Below are positions 7,449 to 16,093 of a stretch of DNA of 64,000 bases, one piece after another. The position numbers were made by a program, and so were the translations under genes. Source of the DNA: Treponema sp. (lineage in GTDB: Bacteria > Spirochaetota > Spirochaetia > Treponematales > Treponemataceae). How positions within the stretch are numbered: position 1 is the first letter of the stretch; every line of letters begins with the position of its first letter. The DNA lies in assembly GCA_024402535.1 (NCBI GenBank), contig JAKSTN010000003.1, positions 1 through 64,000 of the forward strand, written 5' to 3'. The notes below the pieces were generated by a model. The model was not told the origin of the DNA and made no database searches. It was given only the letters and a program-made list of their open reading frames with translations.

Positions 7449-10364
7449 TTGGATCGGAAAGAAGGCGTTGTTTTTGCCGCTCTGGATTTTTCTGATGAAC
7501 AGGTTGAATATATAAAAAAACTGCCCGGGTTTTGCTGGAAGATTGACTCTTTCGCTTCCCCGGAAAGTATGCTTCCCTGGCTCAGACACTCTGATGATCT
7601 TGTAGTAATCGTCGTAAATGCTGACAGCGTCCTCAATAAAGGGCATAACAAAATAGACAAGCTGATTGATCTGTTTGTTATTGAACCTGTTTTAAGTGTT
7701 AATCCTATTGTTTCATTTACAACCCAAAAAAGTTTAGTTGAAGAAAAAATTCTTGAGAAAGGATTTTCTGCGGGGCTCCTTGAGTTATATGGAGACAAGA
7801 AAAATATAATTCTTCAGTTAAAGAATATTATTTCTATTAATCAGGCTCGTTATAGAATCGAAATGGATTTTATAGCCAAGCAGGAAGCAGAAAACCGCAA
7901 GAAGCTTATGGCCTTGCAGGAACTGGATAAGGAAACGGGTATTTTCAACCGTGATGCTTTCAGCCGGCGAACTGAAGAAATGATCCGTTCAAATCCTGAT
8001 AAGAAATATGTTCTTGTTCGCTGGGATATTGACCGCTTTAAAATTTATAACGATACTTTCGGCGTTCATGCCGGTGATAATCTTCTTAAGGCTATTGGAA
8101 AATCATATCTTGACCGCGGCTTAAAATCTATAACTTACGGACACTGGGTAGCAGACCATTTCGTAATGTGTATGGAAGAACGAATGTTCTCCGGCGTTGC
8201 GGTTCATCAGTATATCAGTGAACAGATTTCTCTTTACCGCTCCGACTTTGAATTCATTGTTCGTATGGGCGTTTATAGAATTTCAGATCCGAATCTTTCT
8301 GTAACGCTTATGTGTGACCGTGCTCTCATGGCCATGAAATCAATTAAAACAAGCTTTGAAAAACGCATTGCTTATTATGATGATTCCATGCGCGACCAGA
8401 TGATGGAAGAGCAGGAACTGATTAATGAAATGGAAACGGCCCTAAAAAGAGAAGATTTTAAAATCTACTTCCAGCCGCAGTACAACTATGCCACAGGGAA
8501 AATGACTGGTGCAGAAGCTCTTGTGCGCTGGATTCATCCAGAAAAAGGGCTTATAAGTCCTGGTAAGTTTATTCCTGTTTTTGAACAGAACGGTTTTATT
8601 TCAAAACTTGATGAATATATCTGGGAACATGTCTGTATGTCCATAAAAAAATGGATGGATAATGGATATAATCTTGTTCCTGTTTCTGTAAATATTTCAC
8701 GCCGTGATATTTATAATCCGAATCTGTGTAATATTATTCTTGGGCTTACAGAGAAATATGGTATTCCGCCATTTATGCTTCGACTTGAAATCACTGAGTC
8801 GGCATATATGGAAGAGCCGACTCAGCTTATTAAAGTTGTAGAGAAGCTTAAAAGTCTTGGTTTCATTATAGAAATGGATGATTTCGGAAGCGGTTATTCT
8901 TCCCTTAATACTCTTAAGGATGTTCCTGTTGATATCCTGAAACTTGATTTGAAATTTTTAAGTTCTGAGGGAACAAATAAGCGTGGTGGAAGTATTCTTA
9001 CTTCCATTGTTCGTATGGCAAACTGGCTTACGCTTCCTGTTATTGCTGAAGGTATTGAAACTGTAAAGCAGGCAGAATTTCTTAAATCAATTGGCTGTTA
9101 TACAATGCAGGGCTTCCTGTTCAGCCGTCCTATTCCCGAAGAAGAATTCCTTAAGCTTATGGAAGCTTCGGATATGGAAATTGTTTATGAAGAAGGTATT
9201 TCCGAAGAACTTAATAATGCTGTAGATTTCCTGAACCTTTCAACACAGAATGCACTTCTGTTCAACAGTTTTGTTGGTGGTGCGGCTATTGTGGAATATT
9301 CAAAGAAAGGTCTTGAAGCAATCAGAATTAATGATAAGTTCTTCGAAACAATTTCTGTTCCACGGGATGTCTTCCAGAATTCTGCAAATCAGTGTCTGGG
9401 ACGTTATGCTGAAAAGTATGAAAAGAATTTCAGAAAAATGCTGGATGATGCAAAGATTTTCGGCTCGGAAACAACATGTGTTCTTCACTGTGATCCGCTG
9501 ATGGACGGACAGAACCGCTATTGGATTCGAAACCGTGCAAGATATCTTGCTACTGCAGGTGAATCTGATATTTTCTATGTTGCTGTTGAAAACATTACAG
9601 AAAATATGCATCTGCTTCACGAAAATCAGAAAGTTTCCCGTGAACTTACAGCTATTATGGATTGTGTTCCTTGTGGAATTTTGACATTGACCCGCGATCA
9701 GTTCCGCCGTTACCTTACTTTCGTAAATAAAGCGGCTCTTGAGATTTTCGGATATAATGACGAAGATTTCAAAAGCACTTACGAAAATAACCGTCAGGCA
9801 TTGTTTGCCTCAGACGAACTTGAACGGGTTGGTGATGTTCTTGAAAAAGCCGTTCTTCAGCACCGTTCTTATTTCCAGTTCCGGGCAAAGATTATGCGAA
9901 AGAACGGGGTAGTGAGACTGGTATTCCATCAGGGGGTTATCCACTATGATGAAAACGGGGCAAATATTGTTCTTGTTCTTGTTGATATGAACCAGCAGAT
10001 CGAAGGTGATGTAAGCAAGTTCGGAATGATTCTGAATAAAGCCTATGATGAAGTTTTTGAAATTAATTATGAAACCGGCGAAATGAAATTCATCAGTTCA
10101 AAATTGAAACATAAGCCAAAGACTCATGATACAGTTTCACATCAGGAAAAATTTTCAAGCTGGATTAAGAATTACGTTGTTGAAGAAGACCGTAAGAAAG
10201 TTGCCATGCTTCTTGATATAGAAAAAATCAAGGAAATTCAGGCGACGGGTGAAGTGCCGCATATTGAATATACTATTGAACTTGAAGGAGAAAAAATTCC
10301 TGTGTCTACAACCTTAATGCAGATAGATGAATCTTCATTCTTCGTCTGTGATAAACGATTGTAA
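7449..10364 (+). CDS. c-di-GMP phosphodiesterase with degenerate GGDEF, EAL and PAS domains
   Basis: A 971-residue cytoplasmic signalling protein. Order: a receiver-like N-terminal region (about 1-130), a GGDEF-type domain (about 150-300), an EAL domain (about 325-570), then a long C-terminal half with at least one PAS-like fold (about 735-850). The GGDEF signature is replaced by VADHF at 234-238, so cyclase activity is unlikely. The EAL site looks intact (EALVRW at 356, EITES, DDFGSGYSSL, IAEGIET, QGFLFSRP), predicting hydrolysis of c-di-GMP to pGpG. The start is TTG at 7449, with GGAG 6 nt upstream; an in-frame TTG at 7437 overlaps that site. It follows cheB by 39 nt, linking c-di-GMP turnover to chemotaxis. 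Confidence 0.88.
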   Translation: MDRKEGVVFAALDFSDEQVEYIKKLPGFCWKIDSFASPESMLPWLRHSDDLVVIVVNADSVLNKGHNKIDKLIDLFVIEPVLSVNPIVSFTTQKSLVEEKILEKGFSAGLLELYGDKKNIILQLKNIISINQARYRIEMDFIAKQEAENRKKLMALQELDKETGIFNRDAFSRRTEEMIRSNPDKKYVLVRWDIDRFKIYNDTFGVHAGDNLLKAIGKSYLDRGLKSITYGHWVADHFVMCMEERMFSGVAVHQYISEQISLYRSDFEFIVRMGVYRISDPNLSVTLMCDRALMAMKSIKTSFEKRIAYYDDSMRDQMMEEQELINEMETALKREDFKIYFQPQYNYATGKMTGAEALVRWIHPEKGLISPGKFIPVFEQNGFISKLDEYIWEHVCMSIKKWMDNGYNLVPVSVNISRRDIYNPNLCNIILGLTEKYGIPPFMLRLEITESAYMEEPTQLIKVVEKLKSLGFIIEMDDFGSGYSSLNTLKDVPVDILKLDLKFLSSEGTNKRGGSILTSIVRMANWLTLPVIAEGIETVKQAEFLKSIGCYTMQGFLFSRPIPEEEFLKLMEASDMEIVYEEGISEELNNAVDFLNLSTQNALLFNSFVGGAAIVEYSKKGLEAIRINDKFFETISVPRDVFQNSANQCLGRYAEKYEKNFRKMLDDAKIFGSETTCVLHCDPLMDGQNRYWIRNRARYLATAGESDIFYVAVENITENMHLLHENQKVSRELTAIMDCVPCGILTLTRDQFRRYLTFVNKAALEIFGYNDEDFKSTYENNRQALFASDELERVGDVLEKAVLQHRSYFQFRAKIMRKNGVVRLVFHQGVIHYDENGANIVLVLVDMNQQIEGDVSKFGMILNKAYDEVFEINYETGEMKFISSKLKHKPKTHDTVSHQEKFSSWIKNYVVEEDRKKVAMLLDIEKIKEIQATGEVPHIEYTIELEGEKIPVSTTLMQIDESSFFVCDKRL

Positions 10365-10380
10365 AGCCTGAAACTAAAAA

Positions 10381-10404
10381 GGCGTCCTGCAAAGGACGCC
10401 TTTT
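10381..10404. terminator. Bidirectional terminator between the EAL gene and prfA
   Basis: GGCGTCC and GGACGCC form a GC-rich stem around a 6-nt loop, with A residues before and T residues after it, serving the two convergent genes. Confidence 0.85.
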
Positions 10405-10424
10405 GTTTTGCTCTTCACTTAAAA

Positions 10425-11495
10425 TTAAAGCTGTTCGAACTGTTCTTCTTTTGCGTAAACGTTCAGAGCATCAAGCATATCGTCCATGTCGCCCATCATG
10501 AAGCCTGGCAGGTTGTGCTGGCTGTAGTTGATGCGGTGGTCAGTGATACGGTCCTGCGGATAGTTGTAAGTGCGGATTTTTTCTGAACGGGCACCAGAAC
10601 CAACCATGCTTGAACGGGTTGCGGCACGTTCTGCCTGTTTCTTGCTTTCTTCAAGTTCAAAGAGGCGGGCACGCAGAACGCGGAAAGCCTTTTCCTTGTT
10701 CTTAATCTGTGATTTTTCATCCTGCTGAATAACAACAAGACCTGTTGGAATATGAGTAAGACGAACGGCAGAGTCAGTTGTGTTAACACACTGTCCGCCA
10801 GGTCCACCGGCGCGCATAACGTCAACGCGAACGTCACCTGGTTTAATTTCAATTTCTGTTTCTTCGGCTTCTGGAAGAACTGCAACAGTAACTGTTGAAG
10901 TCTGAAGGCGTCCCTGGCTTTCTGTTGCAGGAACACGCTGAACGCGGTGTACACCAGATTCCCAGCGGAGGGCACCGTATACAAATTTTCCTGAGATTGA
11001 AGTTACAATTTTGTTGAAACCACCAACTTCTGTTTCCTGAGCTTCCATTGTTTCTGTTTTCCAGCCACGGCGTTCTGCCAGGTGAGTATACATTTCCCAA
11101 AGGTCGCGAACGAAAAGAGATGCTTCATCTCCACCTGCTGCCGAACGAATTTCCAGGATGATGTTCTTTTCATCAAGAGGATCTGGCGGAATAAGTTTAA
11201 GTTTAATCTGGTCTTCCAGTTGTGGCTGTTTTTCTTCCAGTTCTTTAAGCTCTTCGCGGGCCATTTCTTTCATGTCAACGTCATCTTCCATGGTAATCAT
11301 TTCAGTGGCGTCTTTTATTCCCTGAAGAACTTTTTTGTATTCTGTGTAAAGTTCACATACGTCAGACAGATATCCGTTTTCGCGCATAACGTCCTTGTAC
11401 TTTTTCTGGTCTTTTACCAGATTCGGGTCCATGACCATTTCCTGCACTTCTTTGAAACGTGCTTCGCATTCATCGAGTTTCTTAATGAGATCCAT
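10425..11495 (-). CDS. prfA: Peptide chain release factor 1
   Basis: RF1 recognises UAA and UAG and triggers peptide release. The 356-residue protein has the GGQ motif at 233-235 within [19 protein letters not shown], and the RF1-type codon-recognition tripeptide PAT in the block [15 protein letters not shown] (RF2 would have SPF). The N-terminal helical domain includes the conserved [11 protein letters not shown] segment. Length matches the family. TATAAT lies on the minus strand at 11505-11510, 9 nt before the ATG, so the leader is very short. prmC, which methylates GGQ and often follows prfA, is absent here because the gene ends at a terminator. Confidence 0.97.
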   Translation of the reverse strand: MDLIKKLDECEARFKEVQEMVMDPNLVKDQKKYKDVMRENGYLSDVCELYTEYKKVLQGIKDATEMITMEDDVDMKEMAREELKELEEKQPQLEDQIKLKLIPPDPLDEKNIILEIRSAAGGDEASLFVRDLWEMYTHLAERRGWKTETMEAQETEVGGFNKIVTSISGKFVYGALRWESGVHRVQRVPATESQGRLQTSTVTVAVLPEAEETEIEIKPGDVRVDVMRAGGPGGQCVNTTDSAVRLTHIPTGLVVIQQDEKSQIKNKEKAFRVLRARLFELEESKKQAERAATRSSMVGSGARSEKIRTYNYPQDRITDHRINYSQHNLPGFMMGDMDDMLDALNVYAKEEQFEQL

Positions 11496-11584
11496 AGTTT
11501 TTCTATTATATAAAGAATAAAATAAAATGTGTAGAGAAGTGGAAAAAAAATAACATGAATGATTTGATTTTTAAGTTTTCTCTA

Positions 11585-11613
11585 TTGACACTTTTTTTCA
11601 GATTCTATATATT
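11585..11613 (+). promoter_or_regulatory. Consensus promoter of tRNA-Leu
   Basis: TTGACA at 11585-11590, a 17-nt spacer and TATATT at 11608-11613, the best sigma-70-type match noticed in the window. Transcription should start about 7 nt before the mature tRNA. Confidence 0.8.
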
Positions 11614-11626
11614 AATACTCACATCC

Positions 11627-11708
11627 GCGGGGGTGGTGGAATTGGTAGACACGCTACTTTGAGGTGGTAGTGGCGCGAGCCGTGGCCGTTCAAGTCGGCT
11701 CCTCCGCA
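11627..11708 (+). tRNA. tRNA-Leu (anticodon GAG)
   Basis: The acceptor GCGGGGG pairs with CCTCCGC at 11701-11707 (one G-T pair), with discriminator A at 11708. The D arm contains AATTGGTAGAC. The anticodon stem CTACT/GGTAG encloses TTGAGGT, giving anticodon GAG. There is a class II variable arm (GGC GCGA GCC) and a T arm with loop TTCAAGT. CCA is not encoded, so it must be added by nucleotidyltransferase. It is a solitary tRNA gene with its own promoter and terminator. Confidence 0.96.
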
Positions 11709-11711
11709 CGA

Positions 11712-11745
11712 AAAGATTGCTGGTAAAACGGCAATCTTTTTTTTT
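11712..11745 (+). terminator. Terminator of tRNA-Leu
   Basis: AAAGATTGC at 11712-11720 pairs with GCAATCTTT at 11731-11739, followed by a T tract. Confidence 0.85.
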
Positions 11746-11775
11746 GCTTTAAATTACTTGCGTTAGGCGCTGAAG

Positions 11776-11850
11776 GGCCGCGAAGCGGGTCACGCAGCAG
11801 GCGGGACCGACCGTAGGGGAGCCCGTAAGTGCCGGCCTGCCTTTGGCAGG
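11776..11850. repeat. GC-rich intergenic repeat fragment upstream of the DUF554 gene
   Basis: A GC-rich stretch unlike the flanking genes. Its 15-mer GGCCGCGAAGCGGGT (11776-11790) recurs exactly at 18255-18269. It ends in a CCTGCC/GGCAGG hairpin (11836-11850), just before the ribosome-binding site of the next gene. Confidence 0.5.
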
Positions 11851-11869
11851 AAACGCTCTGGAGAAAAAC

Positions 11870-12625
11870 ATGCTTGCTGTATACGTGAACTGTATTGCCG
11901 TTATCGTTGGTTCTATTCTTGGTCTGCTTTTTGCAAAGCTTTTTACAGAAGAACTTTCCAAGATGATTACAACTGCCTGTGGTGTTGTAACAACAGTTTT
12001 GGGTATGCAGATGGCATTTAAGTATCAGAACGTTGTTTTTCTGACACTGTCACTGATCGCCGGTGGAATCCTGGGGTATGTAATGGATATTGACGGCGCC
12101 ATCTTAAAGCTTGGAAAACTTCTGGAACGTCTTGTATATAGAAAGAAGGCGGAAAATCCTACAGCAGGGGATGCTGACAATGGAACTGAACTTGCAAAGA
12201 AAGCCAGCGGCGGACAGAACTTTGCTTTTGCCTTCTTGAATGCTTCAATTTTATTTTGTGTTGGCGCTATGGCAATCGTAGGTTCTTTTAAGGCCGGTGT
12301 AGAAAAGGATTATTCAATCATCTTTACAAAATCTATTCTTGACGGTTTTATGGCTATTTCGTTTGCCGCTTCCATGGGCCTTGGAACTGCTTTCAGTGCT
12401 CTGGCAATTCTGGTTTACCAGGGAGCTTTGACCCTGCTTTCAATCTGGCTTCAGCCATATGTTTCTGAAGAAATGATTGCCGAGCTTACAGGCTGCGGCG
12501 GCTGTATGATCATCATGATTGGTCTGAATCTGATTGGCCTTACAAAAATCAAGACCGCAAACTTCCTTCCAGCTCTGATTCTTACAGTGCTCTTTGTTGT
12601 GGGAAAGGGACTTATAGTCGGATAA
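11870..12625 (+). CDS. DUF554 family membrane protein (YqgA/YdfK-like)
   Basis: A 251-residue inner-membrane protein with about seven hydrophobic segments. Diagnostic stretches are VNCIAVIVGSILGLLFAK at the N-terminus, an ACGVVTTVLGMQMAF block, FCVGAMAIVGSF in the middle, and GCGGCMIIMIGLNLIGL near the C-terminus. These match the DUF554 family, sometimes annotated as a putative transporter without assigned substrate. A polar loop (about residues 85-120) is longer than the other loops. The start is the ATG at 11870, with GGAG 6 nt upstream; an in-frame TTG at 11843 lies in the repeat hairpin and is unlikely. It stands alone between the tRNA and the ABC ATPase. Confidence 0.82.
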   Translation: MLAVYVNCIAVIVGSILGLLFAKLFTEELSKMITTACGVVTTVLGMQMAFKYQNVVFLTLSLIAGGILGYVMDIDGAILKLGKLLERLVYRKKAENPTAGDADNGTELAKKASGGQNFAFAFLNASILFCVGAMAIVGSFKAGVEKDYSIIFTKSILDGFMAISFAASMGLGTAFSALAILVYQGALTLLSIWLQPYVSEEMIAELTGCGGCMIIMIGLNLIGLTKIKTANFLPALILTVLFVVGKGLIVG

Positions 12626-12679
12626 TTTTTGAAAGGTGTGTTATTTTCTGTTTATAGGTAAAATTCCCCTTAAATTCGT

Positions 12680-12708
12680 TTGACTTATGCCTTGTTTGGC
12701 CCTAAAAT
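12680..12708 (+). promoter_or_regulatory. Promoter of the ABC ATPase gene
   Basis: TTGACT at 12680-12685, a 17-nt spacer and TAAAAT at 12703-12708. AGGAGG at 12731-12736 gives a conventional leader. Confidence 0.75.
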
Positions 12709-12744
12709 GGTATTAATAATATAACCCTTTAGGAGGCCAAACAA

Positions 12745-13866
12745 ATGGCAAAAGTAGAACTTAAAGGTATTGGTAAAGTATACGACGGCGGTGTTCGCGC
12801 TGTTGATAATGCCAATATCACAATCGAAGACAAAGAATTCTGTGTATTCGTAGGACCATCAGGATGTGGTAAATCAACAACACTTCGTATGGTTGCTGGT
12901 CTTGAAGACATCACAGACGGAAAACTCTACATCGACGGTGTAGAAATGAACGACGTTCCACCAAAGGATCGCGACATTGCAATGGTTTTCCAGAACTACG
13001 CTCTTTACCCACATATGACAGTATATGATAACATGGCTTTCGGTCTTAAAATCCGCAAAATGGATAAAGCAGAAATCGACCGCCGTGTTCGCGATGCTGC
13101 AAAACAGCTCGACCTTACACAGTACCTCGACCGCAAACCAAAGGCTCTTTCCGGTGGTCAGCGCCAGCGTGTTGCTGTAGGACGTGCTATCGTTCGTAAT
13201 CCAAAAGTATTCCTTTTCGACGAACCACTTTCTAACCTTGATGCTAAACTCCGCGTTACAATGCGTTCTGAACTTGCAGCTCTTCACAACAGACTTCAGG
13301 CTACAATGATCTACGTTACACACGACCAGATCGAAGCTATGACACTTGGTACAAAAATCGTTGTTATGAAAGACGGTGTTATCCAGCAGATTGGTGCTCC
13401 ACTGTACCTGTACAACAACCCAATCAACAAGTTCGTAGCAGGCTTCATCGGAACACCTCCAATGAACTTCCTGACAGTAAAAGTTCTTGAAAAGAACGGT
13501 GCTATTGTTTGTGACGAAGGTTCATTCGAAATCACACCAACAGCTGAACAGGCTAAAAAACTTAAGGATTTCGTAGGAAAAGAAGTTTCTTTCGGTATCC
13601 GTCCAGAAGACCTGGTATACACAGACAAACCTGCTGAATCAAACAATATGCAGATGAAAATTACTAACAAGGAACCACTTGGTGCTGAAACACACCTTTA
13701 CCTGGTTTCTAACAAAGGTCAGTCAATCATCGCTAAGACAACAGCTAATGCTGAATTCCGCCTTGGTGACAGCGTAAACGTTGTTCCAAACATGGAAAAA
13801 GCAAAGTTCTTCTCTATGGATGAAGGCGAACTGAACATCTGTGATATGATCGAAAAGAAATGGTAA
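12745..13866 (+). CDS. Sugar ABC transporter ATP-binding protein (MsmX/UgpC/MalK type)
   Basis: A 373-residue ATPase that energises carbohydrate importers. Walker [11 protein letters not shown] is near residue 37, the Q-loop is in [11 protein letters not shown], the signature is [14 protein letters not shown], Walker B is [14 protein letters not shown] and the H-loop is [12 protein letters not shown]. The C-terminal third is the OB-fold/TOBE regulatory domain (FGIRPEDL). No permease or binding protein is adjacent, which resembles shared multitask ATPases such as Bacillus MsmX. A strong promoter, a perfect Shine-Dalgarno and a strong terminator suggest high, independent expression. Codon use is biased towards C-ending codons (for example AAC, ATC, TAC) more than in its neighbours, also consistent with high expression. 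Confidence 0.92.
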   Translation: MAKVELKGIGKVYDGGVRAVDNANITIEDKEFCVFVGPSGCGKSTTLRMVAGLEDITDGKLYIDGVEMNDVPPKDRDIAMVFQNYALYPHMTVYDNMAFGLKIRKMDKAEIDRRVRDAAKQLDLTQYLDRKPKALSGGQRQRVAVGRAIVRNPKVFLFDEPLSNLDAKLRVTMRSELAALHNRLQATMIYVTHDQIEAMTLGTKIVVMKDGVIQQIGAPLYLYNNPINKFVAGFIGTPPMNFLTVKVLEKNGAIVCDEGSFEITPTAEQAKKLKDFVGKEVSFGIRPEDLVYTDKPAESNNMQMKITNKEPLGAETHLYLVSNKGQSIIAKTTANAEFRLGDSVNVVPNMEKAKFFSMDEGELNICDMIEKKW

Positions 13867-13904
13867 TTTAAGCCATAAATAATCTGGTGATTTTTCACCG
13901 TGAG

Positions 13905-13935
13905 AAACCTCCTGAGAAATCAGGAGGTTTTTTTT
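13905..13935 (+). terminator. Terminator of the ABC ATPase gene
   Basis: AACCTCCTGA and TCAGGAGGTT form a 10-bp stem around a GAAA-type loop, followed by T residues. A smaller GGTGA/TCACC hairpin lies about 10 nt upstream. Confidence 0.88.
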
Positions 13936-14079
13936 ATCTTTTTGAAATTTTGAATATTGAAATATATCGATAAATATGGATGTTTTTGAAAAATTAGAGA
14001 AAGTGGAGATAAAATTTGTTTTGAAACTGAAATCGTGATATTCTTAAATTCATATCAATAGTAAGAGGTTAAGTGTTTT

Positions 14080-15942
14080 ATGGAAAATAAAAAATTCGGG
14101 GCTGGAAATCCCCGTCCTAAATTTACGATTCTTTTATTCAATTATCTGTGTTTCTTTTCTCCTGCATTCGCACTTCCTATTTTTGTTGCAACTTCGCAGC
14201 AACTTGCAAGAAAGGAGATAGTACTTCTTTTTAGAAGTAATTCTTTTATCTGCTTTTTCTGGATTATGCTGATTTTGCCTCCTATTTTGTATTCTTTCTT
14301 TATGAGGAAAATCCGTTCATATGACGGTACAGAAGAAAGTGCAAGGAAGGCTAATAAGGCTTATAAACAGTATTTCCTGATCAGTTTTATAATTCCTGTT
14401 GTCATGAATATGGTTCAGCCAAACATAATGTGGAAAGAAGTTGGATTTGAATATTTGCATGGTGGCGGACTTGTTATGTACAGTGGTTATGCTGCTGCAG
14501 GTCTTTATTCCACTCCATTCTTTGTTCTGTTTTCTCAGTCAATCGGGAAATATATGAAGTTTATTCCGATTGATAAAAAATACAAGAGTTTCGAATTTTC
14601 TTTATTCGGGCAAATAGTCTGCGGGCTTAATGCCTTTGGCGGAATCAGTATGATTATGGCTCTTATGCTTCACCTTAAAGATCCTGAAGTGGATGCTGAA
14701 AAATTCTTGAATACTACTGTTTATTCATATGCTCTTTTTTCTGTGTTAATTTGTGTTTTTGATATGCGGCTTCTTATGAAAGATAAGTTTAATCGTATTA
14801 AGGAACTGGACAGTTTTGCAGGAAAAGTCAGTGAAGGAAATTATACATCTGATAAACTTGTTGTTGTTTCCCGTGATACTTTTGGTGTTCTTGCAGAAGA
14901 TTTCAATAAGTTCTCTTTGAATACACGCAAACTGATTTCTGAAATTCAGAAATCAGGAAATGTTACTTCTGAAAGTCTGGAACTTCTTTCGGCTGCCATT
15001 GAACAGATGACTTCATCTGTAAACGGCGTTTCACAGATGATTGAATCTGTAAAAGATGATATGGCAGGACAGTCTGCCGGAGTAGAAGAAACCCGCGCAA
15101 CAATTTCGCAGATTACAGGAAATCTTGAAACTTTAGGCGGAAATATCAAAACTCAGGCGGAATCGGTTGAAATTGCAAGTTCTGCTATTGAAGAAATGGT
15201 TGCAAATATTAAGTCGGTTACAGGAATTCTTGAAAATAACTCTGCTTCTATTGCAAATCTTAATGAAGAAACTCAGACAGGTCAGCAGCGCGTTCATGAA
15301 GCCGTTGAAACCGCAAAGAAAATTTCCGAAGAATCTGCCGGTATGCAGGAAGCAAGTAAAGTTATTTCGAATATTGCAGCCCAGACAAACCTTCTTGCCA
15401 TGAATGCTGCCATTGAAGCCGCTCATGCAGGGGAATCTGGAAAAGGATTTGCCGTTGTTGCCGATGAAATCCGTAAACTTTCTGAAGACTCAAACAACCA
15501 GAGTAAAGCAATTACAGAACGCCTTAAGAATCTGGGAGATTTGATTAATGAAGTTCTTCTGAAAACAAGTGCCGTTCAGACTCAGTTCGGAAAGATTTAT
15601 GATCTTGCACAGAATGTTCAGAATCAGGAATCTGTAATTAATCAGGCAATGAATGAACAGAATGAAGGTTCTGTTCAGGTTATCAACTCTGTTCGTGCAA
15701 TTAATGACCAGACAAGTCAGGTTAAGCAGAATGCAAGTGAAATGCTTACAGGAAGCCGTGAAGTTCTTATTGAAATGGACAAACTTGCTGACATTGCACA
15801 AAGAATCAACGGATTAATGAATGATATGAACAATAATACTTCAGAAATTGATAATGCAATTACTTCTGTTTACGGTGCTCTGGAAAAGAACAAAGAGTCT
15901 GCGGAAGCTCTGAATATTCAGACTGAAAAGTTTGTAATTTAG
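14080..15942 (+). CDS. Methyl-accepting chemotaxis protein with a multi-pass membrane sensor
   Basis: A 620-residue chemoreceptor. About six hydrophobic segments span residues 10-225 (for example [36 protein letters not shown] and [17 protein letters not shown]). There is no large periplasmic loop, so the signal is probably sensed in or near the membrane. A short HAMP-like linker leads into a long coiled-coil signalling domain whose hairpin tip reads [20 protein letters not shown], followed by the family block [16 protein letters not shown] possible promoter TTGTTT/TATTCT lies at 14016-14044 and an AGAGG site precedes the ATG. It is followed by another receptor, and CheR/CheB lie 7-9 kb upstream. 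The ligand is unknown. Confidence 0.9.
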   Translation: MENKKFGAGNPRPKFTILLFNYLCFFSPAFALPIFVATSQQLARKEIVLLFRSNSFICFFWIMLILPPILYSFFMRKIRSYDGTEESARKANKAYKQYFLISFIIPVVMNMVQPNIMWKEVGFEYLHGGGLVMYSGYAAAGLYSTPFFVLFSQSIGKYMKFIPIDKKYKSFEFSLFGQIVCGLNAFGGISMIMALMLHLKDPEVDAEKFLNTTVYSYALFSVLICVFDMRLLMKDKFNRIKELDSFAGKVSEGNYTSDKLVVVSRDTFGVLAEDFNKFSLNTRKLISEIQKSGNVTSESLELLSAAIEQMTSSVNGVSQMIESVKDDMAGQSAGVEETRATISQITGNLETLGGNIKTQAESVEIASSAIEEMVANIKSVTGILENNSASIANLNEETQTGQQRVHEAVETAKKISEESAGMQEASKVISNIAAQTNLLAMNAAIEAAHAGESGKGFAVVADEIRKLSEDSNNQSKAITERLKNLGDLINEVLLKTSAVQTQFGKIYDLAQNVQNQESVINQAMNEQNEGSVQVINSVRAINDQTSQVKQNASEMLTGSREVLIEMDKLADIAQRINGLMNDMNNNTSEIDNAITSVYGALEKNKESAEALNIQTEKFVI

Positions 15943-15961
15943 TTTTCTCCCTCTTATATTT

Positions 15962-16010
15962 TTATCTCCAATTTCTGTAATAAAATTGCAGAAATTGGAG
16001 ATAATTTTCT
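15962..16010 (+). terminator. Terminator after the first chemoreceptor gene
   Basis: TTATCTCCAATTTCTG at 15962-15977 pairs perfectly with CAGAAATTGGAGATAA at 15989-16004 (16 bp), followed by TTTTCTTT. Confidence 0.75.
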
Positions 16011-16038
16011 TTAAAATCTCTAACAGTTGGTATATAAT
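16010..16038 (+). promoter_or_regulatory. Putative promoter of the second chemoreceptor gene
   Basis: TTTAAA at 16010-16015, a 17-nt spacer and TATAAT at 16033-16038, about 55 nt before the ATG. A GGAG site lies 8 nt before the start. Confidence 0.5.
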
Positions 16039-16093
16039 AATAACAGATTGTTTTCTAAATAACAAAAAATATTGAGAACATCGGAGTTTTTAT

